NCBI GenBank assembly: GCA_025463125.1
Contig: JAOAPX010000185.1
Location: 1 to 43,550 of the forward strand
Direction: 5' to 3'
From: Acidobacteriota bacterium
Lineage (GTDB): Bacteria > Acidobacteriota > Blastocatellia > Pyrinomonadales > Pyrinomonadaceae
DNA: 43,550 nucleotides
This document shows positions 17,747-26,003 of this stretch, piece after piece; position 1 is the stretch's first letter; the number at the start of each line of letters is the position of its first letter. The translations under genes were made by a program, and so were the position numbers. The notes under the pieces were generated by a model, which searched no databases, was not told where the DNA came from, and saw only the letters and a program-made list of their open reading frames with translations.

Positions 17747-19243
17747 TTGACTTTTCAAAAAGCAACGCTCAAACAAATTTCCGACCAATTAAATGCAGAG
17801 TTTTACGGCGATGAAACGATTGAAGTTTCAGACGTAACGCACGATTCGCGCCAGGCGACACGCGGAACGCTGTTTACCGCAATTCGCGGTTTAACGATGG
17901 ACGGTCATCGTTTTATTGATGACGTAATCCGGCGCGGCGCTGCCGGTATAATTTCAGAACTCGATCCGCCGGCAAATTTTCATGGCTCGTGGCTGAAAGT
18001 AAAAAATTCGCGCGAAGCTTTAGCCAAAGCCGCTTCGGTAATTTACGGCAATCCTTCGCGCGATTTAAAGCTGGTCGGAATAACCGGAACAAACGGCAAA
18101 ACCACAACGACGTATCTTTGTTTCGCTCTCGCCGAAGCAAATCGCGAAAAAGCCGCGATGCTGACGACGGTCGAGTATCGAATCGGCGAAAAAAGCGAGC
18201 CAGCCGTGCGCACTACGCCTGAAGCTTCCGACACAAACCGTTTTCTGCGCCGGGCTCTAAACGAAAACTGCGAAATGGCGGTCATGGAAACTTCTTCGCA
18301 GGCGATCGATTTGCATCGCTGCGACGGGCTCAGATTTCAGGTGGCGATCTTTACGAATCTGACGCGCGATCATCTCGATTATCACCATACGATGGAAAAT
18401 TATTACGACGCGAAAAAACGTCTGTTTGACGGGCGTCTGGGCGAAAAGCCGTTTTCGTCTGTAATAAATATCGACGATGAATGGGGCGCGAGGCTCGCCG
18501 GTGAATTAAAAGCAGGCGGGCAGAGGGTCGTCGCGTTTTCGCAAAACTCGCCTGCCGATTTAACCGCCGAACAAATCGAGGTTTCATTAATAAAAGGAAC
18601 TTCATTTGTTTTGCGAACGCCGTTCGGAGAAAGAAAAATTACTTCCCCGCTCGTCGGCAAACCGCACGTTTATAATATGCTTGCGGCAACTTCAGCCGCG
18701 CTTGAGCTCGGCTACGACCTCGATCTGATTTGCGAAGGTTTAAAAACCTGCGTCGGCGCGCCCGGCAGATTCGAAAGAGTCGAGCACGACGAAAATTTCG
18801 CCGTCGTCGTCGATTACGCGCATTCGGACGACGCGCTATTAAATACTTTGAAGACGGCAAGAGATTTAACCGACGGAAAAATCATCACTGTTTTCGGCTG
18901 CGGAGGCGACCGCGATAAAACAAAACGCGCTCCGATGGGCGAAGCTGCCGGGCGTCTCAGCGATTACGCCATTATCACGTCAGACAATCCGCGCACGGAA
19001 GACCCTCTGGAAATTATCAAAGAAATCGAAGCCGGCTTAAAACCGACAAATTGCCCGTATCAAAGCATTACCGACCGCCGCGAAGCAATTCACGCGGCTA
19101 TCCGGAAAGCCAAACCGAAAGACGTTGTCATAATCGCTGGAAAAGGTCATGAAAATTATCAAATCGTCGGCAATGACAAATTCCATTTCGACGACCGCGA
19201 AGCTGCATTGGAAGCTCTCGAAAAATTAAAGGAAAATCAGTAA
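17747..19243 (+). CDS. murE: UDP-MurNAc-tripeptide synthetase MurE (meso-diaminopimelate type)
   Basis: MurE adds the third residue to the peptidoglycan stem peptide in the cytoplasm. GTNGKT (114-119) is the ATP-binding loop, the central domain follows, and the C-terminal domain carries DNPR at 413-416, the motif associated with meso-diaminopimelate specificity. The 498-residue length is normal. Translation starts at TTG, chosen because a GAGG ribosome binding site lies at 17735-17738 and no ATG suits the domain start. It is not in a dcw cluster here: no other mur gene is visible, which is unusual for murE and suggests the locus is scattered in this genome. Confidence 0.95.
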   Translation: MTFQKATLKQISDQLNAEFYGDETIEVSDVTHDSRQATRGTLFTAIRGLTMDGHRFIDDVIRRGAAGIISELDPPANFHGSWLKVKNSREALAKAASVIYGNPSRDLKLVGITGTNGKTTTTYLCFALAEANREKAAMLTTVEYRIGEKSEPAVRTTPEASDTNRFLRRALNENCEMAVMETSSQAIDLHRCDGLRFQVAIFTNLTRDHLDYHHTMENYYDAKKRLFDGRLGEKPFSSVINIDDEWGARLAGELKAGGQRVVAFSQNSPADLTAEQIEVSLIKGTSFVLRTPFGERKITSPLVGKPHVYNMLAATSAALELGYDLDLICEGLKTCVGAPGRFERVEHDENFAVVVDYAHSDDALLNTLKTARDLTDGKIITVFGCGGDRDKTKRAPMGEAAGRLSDYAIITSDNPRTEDPLEIIKEIEAGLKPTNCPYQSITDRREAIHAAIRKAKPKDVVIIAGKGHENYQIVGNDKFHFDDREAALEALEKLKENQ

Positions 19244-19285
19244 GACGAAGCGACGCAAAGGCGCTGAGAGCGCAGAGGACATAAA

Positions 19286-19348
19286 AAAGGGCAAAGAGTG
19301 AGTTTGCAAACACATTTGACGTGTATTCAACTTTACACTTTGCCCTTT
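19286..19348 (+). terminator. hairpin after murE
   Basis: AAAGGGCAAAG at 19286-19296 pairs exactly with CTTTGCCCTTT at 19338-19348, and a smaller ACAC/GTGT stem lies inside the loop. A T-rich repeat tract follows, so it may terminate murE transcription. The 41-base loop lowers certainty. Confidence 0.5.
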
Positions 19349-19394
19349 CTTACTTTGCCTTTTGTTACTTTACCTTTTTTTACTTTACCCTTTT
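19334..19394 (+). repeat. 15-bp tandem pyrimidine-rich repeat
   Basis: Three units in perfect register, TTACTTTGCCTTTTG, TTACTTTACCTTTTT and TTACTTTACCCTTTT (19350-19364, 19365-19379, 19380-19394), follow a fourth diverged unit at 19334-19349. The first unit overlaps the right arm of the hairpin after murE, which suggests the array grew by duplication of that arm. Confidence 0.8.
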
Positions 19395-19438
19395 ATCTTT
19401 CTTATTTTTCGATCTTTATTTTTCTATCCGGAAACAAA

Positions 19439-19771
19439 TCATTTTTTTAATGTATCGACTAATTTTTCGAGAAAATCTTTCTGCGCTTCCGAAAGCTCGG
19501 TAAAGCGCGCGGCAAACCCGATTTCGAAAACGTGATTGACGACCTCGCCGAGAAACTGCACTTTCATTCCGCCGGTCAGCGGCAGAAATATTCTGACCGT
19601 TTCTCCGTCGTTCAATTCGCCCGAAGACAAAACGAAACAACCGGCGCTGCTTATGTCGCTGATCGTCCCGCTTTGCCTGCCGCTCGCGCCTTCCCACTCG
19701 ACATCGATATTAACGCCGACTCTTTGGATATCGCGCCGGTCGCGCCCGCTTCGCCTGTCCCGAATTGCCAT
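19439..19771 (-). CDS. PilZ-domain protein (probable c-di-GMP receptor)
   Basis: PilZ domains bind cyclic di-GMP. This 110-residue protein is a single PilZ domain: the RxxxR motif is Arg13-Arg17, and the [DN]xSxxG motif is DISSAG (39-44). The N-terminus RDRRSGRDRRD is unusually basic. Both binding motifs are intact, so ligand binding is expected. An AAGAGGG ribosome binding site precedes the ATG. The gene begins only 9 bp after the stop of the upstream amino-acid permease, so they are probably co-transcribed and possibly translationally coupled. What process it controls cannot be told from sequence. Confidence 0.88.
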   Translation of the reverse strand: MAIRDRRSGRDRRDIQRVGVNIDVEWEGASGRQSGTISDISSAGCFVLSSGELNDGETVRIFLPLTGGMKVQFLGEVVNHVFEIGFAARFTELSEAQKDFLEKLVDTLKK

Positions 19772-19780
19772 TTTTCCCTC

Positions 19781-21235
19781 TTAAGCTTTAGCAGCCTTTC
19801 CTTTCGTCAGATAGTAATAAACGGGTAATCCGATCAAAATCAGGAAAATTCCGAAAAATGATTTTCCGGGACTTGTCCAAAGCGTATTTAAAATCAGCCA
19901 TCCGGCGACTAATAAAAATAAAATCGGGACGACCGGATAGCCGAATGTTTTATAAGGTCTTTCGGCATCCGGCATTTTACGGCGAAATACGAATACCGAA
20001 GATGTGACGAGCGCGTAAAAAAGCCATGAGCCGAAAATCACATAATCGGTCAAGGTGTCGAACGAACCGGACAGGGCAAGCACACAAGCCCAGACGCCCT
20101 GAACGAGCAAAGCCGTGATCGGAACACGCGTTCCTTCGGACAATTTGCCCATTGCCGAGAACATCACTCCATCGTGAGCCATCGCGTAAGGCACGCGCGA
20201 GCCGGTTAAAATCGATGTATGCAGCGTTCCAATCGATGAAATCATCAATCCGACCGTAAACAAGGCAACCGCGAAACCGGTGGCGAACGTTTTTATATCG
20301 CCGCTGAAAAATCTTTCGACGACAACTTTCGCCACCGAAGAATCTTTGGAAACCGATGCGACCGCCGTCGGGTCGAGAACGTAGAAATACGCGATATGAA
20401 TCAGAACATAAACAGCCATAATAAACGCCGTTCCGCCGATCAACGCGATCGGGATATTACGGTGCGGGTCTTTTATTTCGCCGGCAACAAGCGTCAGGTT
20501 ATTCCAGCCGTCATAGCCCCACAAAGCGCCGAGCATCGCCGCGCCGAAACCCGCCATAAACGTGTAGCCCGCGCCGCCGACTTTAACCGACTCGGAAACG
20601 CCTTCGCACGCGCCGCCCGTGTTCATTAGCGAGAAGTTTCCGAGATCGCCTCCGACCACAAAAAGAAACGCTCCGAGACCGACAAAAGCGATAAGCGCGA
20701 TTTTCACGAAGGTTAAAGCCGTCGCTATCTGCCCGCTGAACGAAACCGACGCGCAGTTTACCGTTGTGATAATGACAATCATCATCACGGCGATTATTTG
20801 CAGAGAAGTAATTTCATAGGCAAAACCCAAAATGTTCGTGTTAATTATCGTTTGTTTTAGAGTGCCGTCCAGAAAATCATTTAATCCAATGGCGAAAGCG
20901 ACGGCGACGGCTGCCTGCGAACCGGTTTTGGCGATAAAAATCTGCATCCAGCCGTAAAGAAAGCTCGAAACTCGCCCGTATGCGTCGCGCAAAAAAATGT
21001 ATTCGCCGCCCGCGTGCGGTTTCATAGCGGAAAGTTCGGCATACGTTAAAGCGCCCGCCAGCGATAAAAGCCCGGCGGCGATCCAGGCGATCAAAACCCA
21101 CGTCGGGCTGCCGACATTACAGGTCATAACGCGTGCTTTCAGGAAAACTCCCGTTCCGATGACGTTCCCGATAATAATAGATATCGCGGCTATCAATCCG
21201 AGCCCGCGCAAAAGCGTGATTTGTTCTTTTTGCAT
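19781..21235 (-). CDS. APC-family amino acid permease
   Basis: This 484-residue protein of the amino acid-polyamine-organocation superfamily has about 12 membrane helices. The first helix carries the substrate-loop glycines in IIIGNVIGTGVF. The loop TYAELSAMKPHAGGEYIF is a conserved APC signature. It resembles the LAT/SteT-type exchangers more than specific proton symporters, but the substrate cannot be fixed. It has a PilZ gene 9 bp downstream and is read convergently with murE. The start ATG follows a weak ribosome binding region. Confidence 0.88.
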   Translation of the reverse strand: MQKEQITLLRGLGLIAAISIIIGNVIGTGVFLKARVMTCNVGSPTWVLIAWIAAGLLSLAGALTYAELSAMKPHAGGEYIFLRDAYGRVSSFLYGWMQIFIAKTGSQAAVAVAFAIGLNDFLDGTLKQTIINTNILGFAYEITSLQIIAVMMIVIITTVNCASVSFSGQIATALTFVKIALIAFVGLGAFLFVVGGDLGNFSLMNTGGACEGVSESVKVGGAGYTFMAGFGAAMLGALWGYDGWNNLTLVAGEIKDPHRNIPIALIGGTAFIMAVYVLIHIAYFYVLDPTAVASVSKDSSVAKVVVERFFSGDIKTFATGFAVALFTVGLMISSIGTLHTSILTGSRVPYAMAHDGVMFSAMGKLSEGTRVPITALLVQGVWACVLALSGSFDTLTDYVIFGSWLFYALVTSSVFVFRRKMPDAERPYKTFGYPVVPILFLLVAGWLILNTLWTSPGKSFFGIFLILIGLPVYYYLTKGKAAKA

Positions 21236-21373
21236 ATTTTTTATTCTTTTAAGATAAACACTGCCGGAAAAGTTTTTATTGTATTTCGCCGAATCCCGAA
21301 AATATAGTTTCAGACGGCTTTACCCGTAGGATTGCACAAAACCGATGCTTCAATATATTTCAAAACCCGAAAT

Positions 21374-21401
21374 TTAACATCTTAAAATTAACATCTTAAA
21401 A
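21374..21401. repeat. 14-bp perfect tandem repeat upstream of pabB
   Basis: TTAACATCTTAAAA occurs twice head to tail (21374-21387 and 21388-21401), and a shorter AATTTAA follows. It lies in the 288-bp gap between the divergent permease and pabB. It could be paired protein-binding sites or a chance slip duplication. Confidence 0.6.
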
Positions 21402-21523
21402 TTTAAAGTCGTGCGTTTTTGGCGGAAAATCTGTTGTTATAGTTCGCAAAACAATCAAAGGCGACGACTTAAACAACCGGGCGCTTCGGCGAATAATTTT
21501 TGATGTGATAACATTTTCGCCTT

Positions 21524-22984
21524 GTGAACACGGCGAAAAAAACATTGCATGCTTTCAAATCCGCTGACGATTTGATCGATTCCCTTCTCGTTTTATCCGG
21601 TCGGGAAAACGTCTGCCTGCTCGACAGCTGCGGCGTCGGGAATCTCGGTTCGCATCTTTTGCTTGCCGGCGTCAGCCCGCGTAAAACGTTTAAACTTTCC
21701 GGCGAAAACCCTCTCGACACTTTGCGTTTTCTCGACGAAAAGCTTTCTGACGATAATTTATTTTCGATTTTTACGATTTCCTACGAGTTCGGCTTAAAGC
21801 TGGAAAACATCCGCCCGCGAGAAAAAAAACACAGGGGATTCGCCGAACCCGACGTTTTCCTGGCTTTATTCGACGCCCTGATTATTCACGATTACGAAAC
21901 AAGCGAAACTTTTCTTGCCGGAAACGAAAACCGCTTTAATGAAATAGAAGAAAAACTCGAAGCTTCGCGCGAACAAACAAATTTCTCATCCGCCGAAACA
22001 AACGAGACAATTCAGGTCGGTTCAAATTTTACGAAAAACGAATATCTGTCGAATATCGAAAAAATAAAAGAACATATTCGCCGCGGCGACACGTATCAAA
22101 CAAATTTAACGCAGCGAATCAGCGCCGAGCTGCCGGAAAATATAACGCCGCAGTTAATCTTTCGAAATCTGCGAAAAAATCATCCGGCTCCGTTTGCGGC
22201 GTTTTTGCAAAGAAACGATTCGACCGTGATTTCCGCTTCGCCCGAAAGATTCTTTAAAGCTGAGATCGCAAACGCTTTTGATCTTCAATCAACCGAAGGT
22301 AAGCGGCAAACGATTTCCGCGTCGCCGATTAAAGGGACGCGCCCGCGCGGAAACACTTTCAAAGAAGATCAGCGGCTGCAAAAGGAACTGCAAACGAGCG
22401 ATAAAGATTTGGCTGAAAATGTTATGATCGTCGATCTTCTGCGCAACGATCTCGGTAAAATCTGCGAATTCGGAAGCGTAGAGGTTGAAAAACTTTGCGA
22501 TCTGGAAACTCACACGACACTTCATCACCTGGTTTCGACCATCAACGGCGAGCTTCGCGAAAACACGAAGTTTTCCGACATAATTCGCGCCGTTTTCCCG
22601 TGCGGCTCGATTACAGGAGCGCCGAAAATCAGCACGATGCGAATTATCGACGAACTCGAAACCGCGCCGCGCGGGCTTTCGATGGGCGCAATCGGTTTTT
22701 CGATTCAAAATTCGGAATTCAAAAATCAAGCTTCGCATAACAAAGTTTCAAACGACGAAATTTCATCAATCGAAAATTCAAAAATCGAAAATTTTCTTTT
22801 TTCGCCTTCCGCTTACCGGTATTTCGATCTGAGCGTCGCGATTCGAACGATGGTCGTTCACAATCAAACCGCCGTTTTCAACGTCGGCGGCGGCATTGTG
22901 ATTGACTCCGACCCGGAAAGCGAATACGAAGAAACGCTCGTTAAAGCCAAAGCATTGTTAAACTCGTTCGGCGGTAAATTATAA
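21524..22984 (+). CDS. pabB: aminodeoxychorismate synthase component I
   Basis: PabB converts chorismate and ammonia to 4-amino-4-deoxychorismate for folate. The chorismate-binding domain is complete: SASPERFF, PIKGTRPRG (Lys at about 270, diagnostic of PabB rather than TrpE, which has PIAGT), LLRNDLGKI, HHLVSTI, GSITGAPK and DLSVAIRT. The partner glutaminase PabA is not in the window. Translation probably starts at GTG 21524. I see no strong ribosome binding site, so a downstream start is possible. Residues 394-432, between MGAIGF and YFDLS, hold a low-complexity insertion (QNSEFKNQ..., SIENSKIEN) not found in typical homologues. aroC, which makes chorismate, is about 9 kb away on the same strand. 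Confidence 0.9.
   Translation: MNTAKKTLHAFKSADDLIDSLLVLSGRENVCLLDSCGVGNLGSHLLLAGVSPRKTFKLSGENPLDTLRFLDEKLSDDNLFSIFTISYEFGLKLENIRPREKKHRGFAEPDVFLALFDALIIHDYETSETFLAGNENRFNEIEEKLEASREQTNFSSAETNETIQVGSNFTKNEYLSNIEKIKEHIRRGDTYQTNLTQRISAELPENITPQLIFRNLRKNHPAPFAAFLQRNDSTVISASPERFFKAEIANAFDLQSTEGKRQTISASPIKGTRPRGNTFKEDQRLQKELQTSDKDLAENVMIVDLLRNDLGKICEFGSVEVEKLCDLETHTTLHHLVSTINGELRENTKFSDIIRAVFPCGSITGAPKISTMRIIDELETAPRGLSMGAIGFSIQNSEFKNQASHNKVSNDEISSIENSKIENFLFSPSAYRYFDLSVAIRTMVVHNQTAVFNVGGGIVIDSDPESEYEETLVKAKALLNSFGGKL
22703..22819 (+). repeat. AT-rich low-complexity insertion inside pabB
   Basis: This 117-bp segment consists of short AATTCAAAA- and ATCGAAAATT-like units and encodes about 39 residues rich in Asn, Ser, Glu, Ile and Lys. 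It stays in frame. The IQNSEFK phrase is the usual translation of AATTCAAAATTC-type intergenic repeats, so it looks like such a repeat inserted into the gene. Confidence 0.65.
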
Positions 22985-23064
22985 ATTTCATTTTGCGGGA
23001 ACAATTCTTATTTTGCGGTGTCTAAATTTCTGCCGGTAATTTTAAAACGCAGGGAGAAATTTTT

Positions 23065-23529
23065 ATGAATAAACCGAATATTAACGTCACGCCTTTGATT
23101 GATGTTTTGCTGGTTTTACTGATTATTTTTATGGTCGTCTCGCCCTTAAAGCCGAGCGCGTTCGAAGCGAAAATCCCGCAGGAGCCGAAAATTACAGACA
23201 ATGCGCGCGCGAATGAGTACGCCTTAGTCGTCGAGCTCGAACCCGATTCGTCGCTTCGCTTAAACAGGGAAAAAGATTTGGGAACGGCGGACGATTCCGA
23301 AAAACTGGTTGAAAAACTGAAACGTATCTTTAAAGAGCGCGAAGAAAACGGAGTTTATGCTGAAAATTTTGCCGCGAACAATAATTCCGCAGCCGGTCAA
23401 ATGATTGAAAAAACCGTTTTCATCAAAGCTCCGCGCAGCGCCGATTACGGAAGCGTCGCGAAAGTTATCGATGCCGTCAAAGTTTCCGGCGCAAACCCGA
23501 TAAGCTTGCAAATCGACCGGCTGCAATAA
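23065..23529 (+). CDS. ExbD/TolR-type biopolymer transport protein
   Basis: ExbD/TolR proteins have one membrane helix with a proton-accepting Asp and a periplasmic domain, and work with ExbB/TolQ and TonB or TolA. This 154-residue protein begins MNKPNINVTPLIDVLLVLL, with the key Asp14 at the start of the helix (12-30). The periplasmic domain follows and ends with SLQIDRLQ. A GCAGGGAG ribosome binding site precedes the ATG. There is no ExbB/TolQ or TonB gene beside it, so it is an orphan copy here, presumably serving a motor encoded elsewhere. Between its helix and C-terminal strand lies a more variable segment (about 95-118). Confidence 0.88.
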   Translation: MNKPNINVTPLIDVLLVLLIIFMVVSPLKPSAFEAKIPQEPKITDNARANEYALVVELEPDSSLRLNREKDLGTADDSEKLVEKLKRIFKEREENGVYAENFAANNNSAAGQMIEKTVFIKAPRSADYGSVAKVIDAVKVSGANPISLQIDRLQ

Positions 23530-23720
23530 TCTTTTATTCGGCAAAAAGACGAGCGAACTGGCAAAAGCTTTTTCAACTTAGTTTTTTCTTTTCGTTTGTT
23601 TCGCTCGCGTATAACGTCATAAATTATTAAATCTTTTGAACGGCTGCCGCGATAAAATATCACACTGAAAAATTAAAGCGTTTCGCATTTTTTTACGACT
23701 CGAAAGCAATAGATTAAGTT

Positions 23721-23752
23721 TTCCAATCTGCAAAAGTATTTGTTATACTTTT
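23721..23752 (+). promoter_or_regulatory. candidate promoter with overlapping inverted repeat, J-domain gene
   Basis: TTCCAA (23721-23726) and TATACT (23744-23749), 17 bases apart, form a plausible promoter. The -10 box lies inside the perfect inverted repeat AAAAGTAT-TTGTT-ATACTTTT (23732-23739 and 23745-23752), which could be an operator. Confidence 0.4.
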
Positions 23753-23815
23753 CTTGCCCTTAAACGGCAAAATTAGTGCTTCGGCTCATCGGCTCTCCTT
23801 TATAAACTATTGCAA

Positions 23816-24625
23816 ATGGTGAGTTTTTACGAAATTTTGAAGGTTTCTCCGAAGGCTTCGAATGCCGAAATAAAATCGGCATACAGGCGCCTTGCGCGAA
23901 AACTGCATCCGGACGTCAACGGCGGTTCCGAGGAAAAAGCCCGCGATTTCGCAAAAGTCGCCAAAGCTTACGAAGTTTTAGGAAATCCGCACGAACGAGC
24001 GCAATACGACAAGCAGCTTCTCGAATCGCAATACCATAATTTACACGACGGCAATTCGGTTTTTTCTTCGGAAAATCTGCACGCGCGCAAATGGCGGCAG
24101 ATGGTTTACGAAAAGCGATATAACGATATTATCGACCGGATGATCGCCGATGAAAGACGTGAATCCTTAGCGCTGCAAAAAATAATTTTCCCGACCGTCG
24201 GACTTTTCGCTTCGACTTTAACGGTCGCGATTTTCAAGCCTTCGTTTTTTTCAAATTCGGCGATTATCGGCAAAATCATTTTCATCGCTTTGTTTATCGT
24301 CGGCGTCATACATTTATTCAGCCGTCTGCGCGACGGCTTTGAAAAATACACACGCGGCGGCGAAAACCTGCACGATTCGATTCTCGACGACAATGAACCG
24401 GCGATAAAGCCTTATTCGCGTTTTGCGGCTGTTTCGTTTCTGGTTCTCGGTTTCTGCGCCTGTCTCGGAGTCGGTCTGTTTATAGGAAATTATCTGGAAG
24501 TTTATTTCGCTTCCAAATCGCCGACAATTTTTTCGCCCGGCTTAAAATACGAATTTATTTTTTACCCGCCGATCGTCGTTTTATTTGTCGACGCGATGCA
24601 TTCGTTCGTAGCCAGTTTCGATTGA
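23816..24625 (+). CDS. membrane-anchored J-domain (DnaJ-like) protein
   Basis: The N-terminal 65 residues form a J domain that should stimulate an Hsp70 ATPase. The essential HPD is in KLHPDVNG, after the basic helix II (YRRLARK). A linker of about 50 residues follows, then roughly four membrane helices in the C-terminal half, so this is not a DnaJ chaperone with zinc fingers but a membrane-tethered co-chaperone or J-containing scaffold. I start at ATG 23816 (MVSFYEIL). A TTG two codons upstream is in frame and no clear ribosome binding site separates them. It lies between exbD and rpsT on the same strand. The membrane part is unrecognised. Confidence 0.82.
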   Translation: MVSFYEILKVSPKASNAEIKSAYRRLARKLHPDVNGGSEEKARDFAKVAKAYEVLGNPHERAQYDKQLLESQYHNLHDGNSVFSSENLHARKWRQMVYEKRYNDIIDRMIADERRESLALQKIIFPTVGLFASTLTVAIFKPSFFSNSAIIGKIIFIALFIVGVIHLFSRLRDGFEKYTRGGENLHDSILDDNEPAIKPYSRFAAVSFLVLGFCACLGVGLFIGNYLEVYFASKSPTIFSPGLKYEFIFYPPIVVLFVDAMHSFVASFD

Positions 24626-24639
24626 AGAAAACGCACGGC

Positions 24640-24668
24640 TTGACAATCTTTTCCTGAGCTTTTATACT
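24640..24668 (+). promoter_or_regulatory. rpsT promoter
   Basis: A perfect -35 TTGACA (24640-24645) and a -10 TATACT (24663-24668), 17 bases apart, lie about 58 bp before the rpsT start. This is the best sigma-70-type promoter in the window, fitting a highly expressed ribosomal gene. Confidence 0.8.
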
Positions 24669-24725
24669 CAAAAATTCTCTGAATGAGAACAATTTCACTT
24701 TTTATACATAATTAGAGGTTTTTTA

Positions 24726-24998
24726 ATGCCGAATCATAAATCATCAGAAAAACGTGTCAGACAAAACGTCAAGCGCAATACCGTAAACCGCAGCAACCGC
24801 AGCAAACTGCGCACGCAGATTAAAAGCCTTCGGGCAGCAATTGCGGGAACCGATCAGGCGCAAAGCCAGGAGCTTCTGAATCCGACTATTTCCGTTATCG
24901 ACAAAATGGTTAATAAAGGAATCATTCACAAAAACACGGCTGCCCGCTATAAATCACGTTTGAGCAAACACGTTGGCAATATAGCCCAGACATCATAG
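24726..24998 (+). CDS. rpsT: 30S ribosomal protein S20
   Basis: S20 is a helical 16S rRNA-binding protein that helps early assembly of the 30S subunit. The 90-residue protein is strongly basic and begins MPNHKSSEKRVRQNVKRN, the typical S20 opening, with the conserved NKGIIHKNTAARYKSRL segment near the C-terminus. It is monocistronic, with its own strong promoter and terminator. A GAGG ribosome binding site lies before the ATG. Confidence 0.97.
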   Translation: MPNHKSSEKRVRQNVKRNTVNRSNRSKLRTQIKSLRAAIAGTDQAQSQELLNPTISVIDKMVNKGIIHKNTAARYKSRLSKHVGNIAQTS

Positions 24999-25042
24999 TT
25001 TTCAACCTCATATAATTATCGGTTTTCTCCTTTTGATTATAC

Positions 25043-25080
25043 AGAAGCGATCCCTTCAACGGGCTTGCTTCTATTTTTTT
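25043..25080 (+). terminator. intrinsic terminator after rpsT
   Basis: AGAAGC (25043-25048) pairs with GCTTCT (25067-25072), with an inner CCC/GGG pairing, and seven Ts follow. It lies 45 bp after the rpsT stop. Confidence 0.85.
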
Positions 25081-25089
25081 GTCTGAAAA

Positions 25090-25117
25090 TTGTTTCTTTC
25101 CAGTAATTTGTTACAAT
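25090..25117 (+). promoter_or_regulatory. promoter of the YhhQ-type transporter gene
   Basis: TTGTTT (25090-25095) and TACAAT (25112-25117), 16 bases apart, would start transcription near 25124, just before an AGGAG site at 25135-25139. This supports the TTG start at 25151 over the longer frame that opens at 25079. Confidence 0.6.
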
Positions 25118-25150
25118 GCAGATTCGTATACATCAGGAGAAAAACGCCGC

Positions 25151-25855
25151 TTGCAGACCGATAGAAATTATCGTTATTACGATTTGATTATGGCTGCTTT
25201 TGTAGCCGTTCTTTTGTGTTCGAACCTGATCGGCGTGCACAAGGTTTCCTCTGTAAATTTACCGTTTTACGGTGAATACATTTACGGCGCGGGCGTTTTA
25301 TTTTTTCCTATCAGCTATCTTTTCGGCGATATTTTAACCGAGGTTTACGGCTTCGCGCGCTCTCGAAAAGTAATCTGGGCGGGATTCGGCGCGCTGATTT
25401 TCGCTTCCCTGATGGCTTTTGCGGTCACGAGTCTGCCGCCCGCCAGAGTCATGTCGCCCGAACAGCAGATGGCTGTGAACACGATTTTCGGTCAAACGCC
25501 GCGCATCGTTTTAGCTTCCTTGACGGCTTTCTGGCTCGGCGAATTCGTTAATTCTTTCGTTCTTGCAAAATTAAAAGTCGCGTCCGGCGGCAAATACCTG
25601 TGGGTAAGAACCGTCGGCTCAACGATTCTCGGCGAGCTCGCCGATTCGCTCGTTTTTTATCCGGTCGCCTTTTACGGTTTATGGTCCGGCGAGCAGCTCG
25701 TCAGCGTGATGATCGGAAATTATTTTATCAAGGTTTTGTGGGAAGTTCTGGCAACTCCGTTCACATATATTTTCGTTAATTTCCTAAAGCGCGCCGAACG
25801 CGTAGATTATTTCGATAAAAATACGAATTTTAATCCGTTCAGCCTGGATACTTAA
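25151..25855 (+). CDS. yhhQ: queuosine precursor transporter (YhhQ/DUF165 family)
   Basis: YhhQ-family proteins import queuosine precursors (preQ0/preQ1 or queuine) for tRNA modification. The 234-residue protein has about six membrane helices and the family blocks NLPFYGEYIYGAGVLFFPISY, read here in two parts: YIYGAGVLFFPISYLFGDIL, and EVYGFARSRKVIW after it. Further on are a GTSPRI-like QTPRIVLASL and the C-terminal EVLATPFTY. I chose TTG 25151 because it follows an AGGAG site and a promoter. An in-frame upstream TTG at 25079 would start before that promoter. No queuosine biosynthesis gene is nearby, consistent with salvage. It stands alone before recG. Confidence 0.87.
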   Translation: MQTDRNYRYYDLIMAAFVAVLLCSNLIGVHKVSSVNLPFYGEYIYGAGVLFFPISYLFGDILTEVYGFARSRKVIWAGFGALIFASLMAFAVTSLPPARVMSPEQQMAVNTIFGQTPRIVLASLTAFWLGEFVNSFVLAKLKVASGGKYLWVRTVGSTILGELADSLVFYPVAFYGLWSGEQLVSVMIGNYFIKVLWEVLATPFTYIFVNFLKRAERVDYFDKNTNFNPFSLDT

Positions 25856-25859
25856 ATAA

Positions 25860-25985
25860 AACCCGTAATTGGAAAACGAAAAGTGAAAAATGGATAATAA
25901 TTAAAGTTGCTTTTCGCTTTTGTTCGTTTTTTTCGCTTTTTTTCGTTCTTTCTTTTCGCTTTGTATTTTATCTTTTAAGAAGTTT
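25860..25985 (+). repeat. T-rich simple-sequence tract before recG
   Basis: This 125-bp stretch has GAAAAGTGAAAAAT on its left side and then repeated TTTTCGCTTT and TTCGTTTTTTTCGC units, partly complementary to the left part. It resembles the repeats at 2645-2755. One frame continues into recG from a TTG at 25920, but its Phe-rich translation is not protein-like. Confidence 0.55.
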
Positions 25986-26003
25986 TATTTTCGCTCCTTC
26001 GCT

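Noticed and set aside
19334-19394. CRISPR array
   Set aside because: The units are 15 bp, directly adjacent and without spacers, and no cas genes are present, so it is a simple tandem repeat.
21524-22984. anthranilate synthase component TrpE
   Set aside because: The active-site block reads PIKGT, typical of PabB, not PIAGT, and no tryptophan genes are adjacent.
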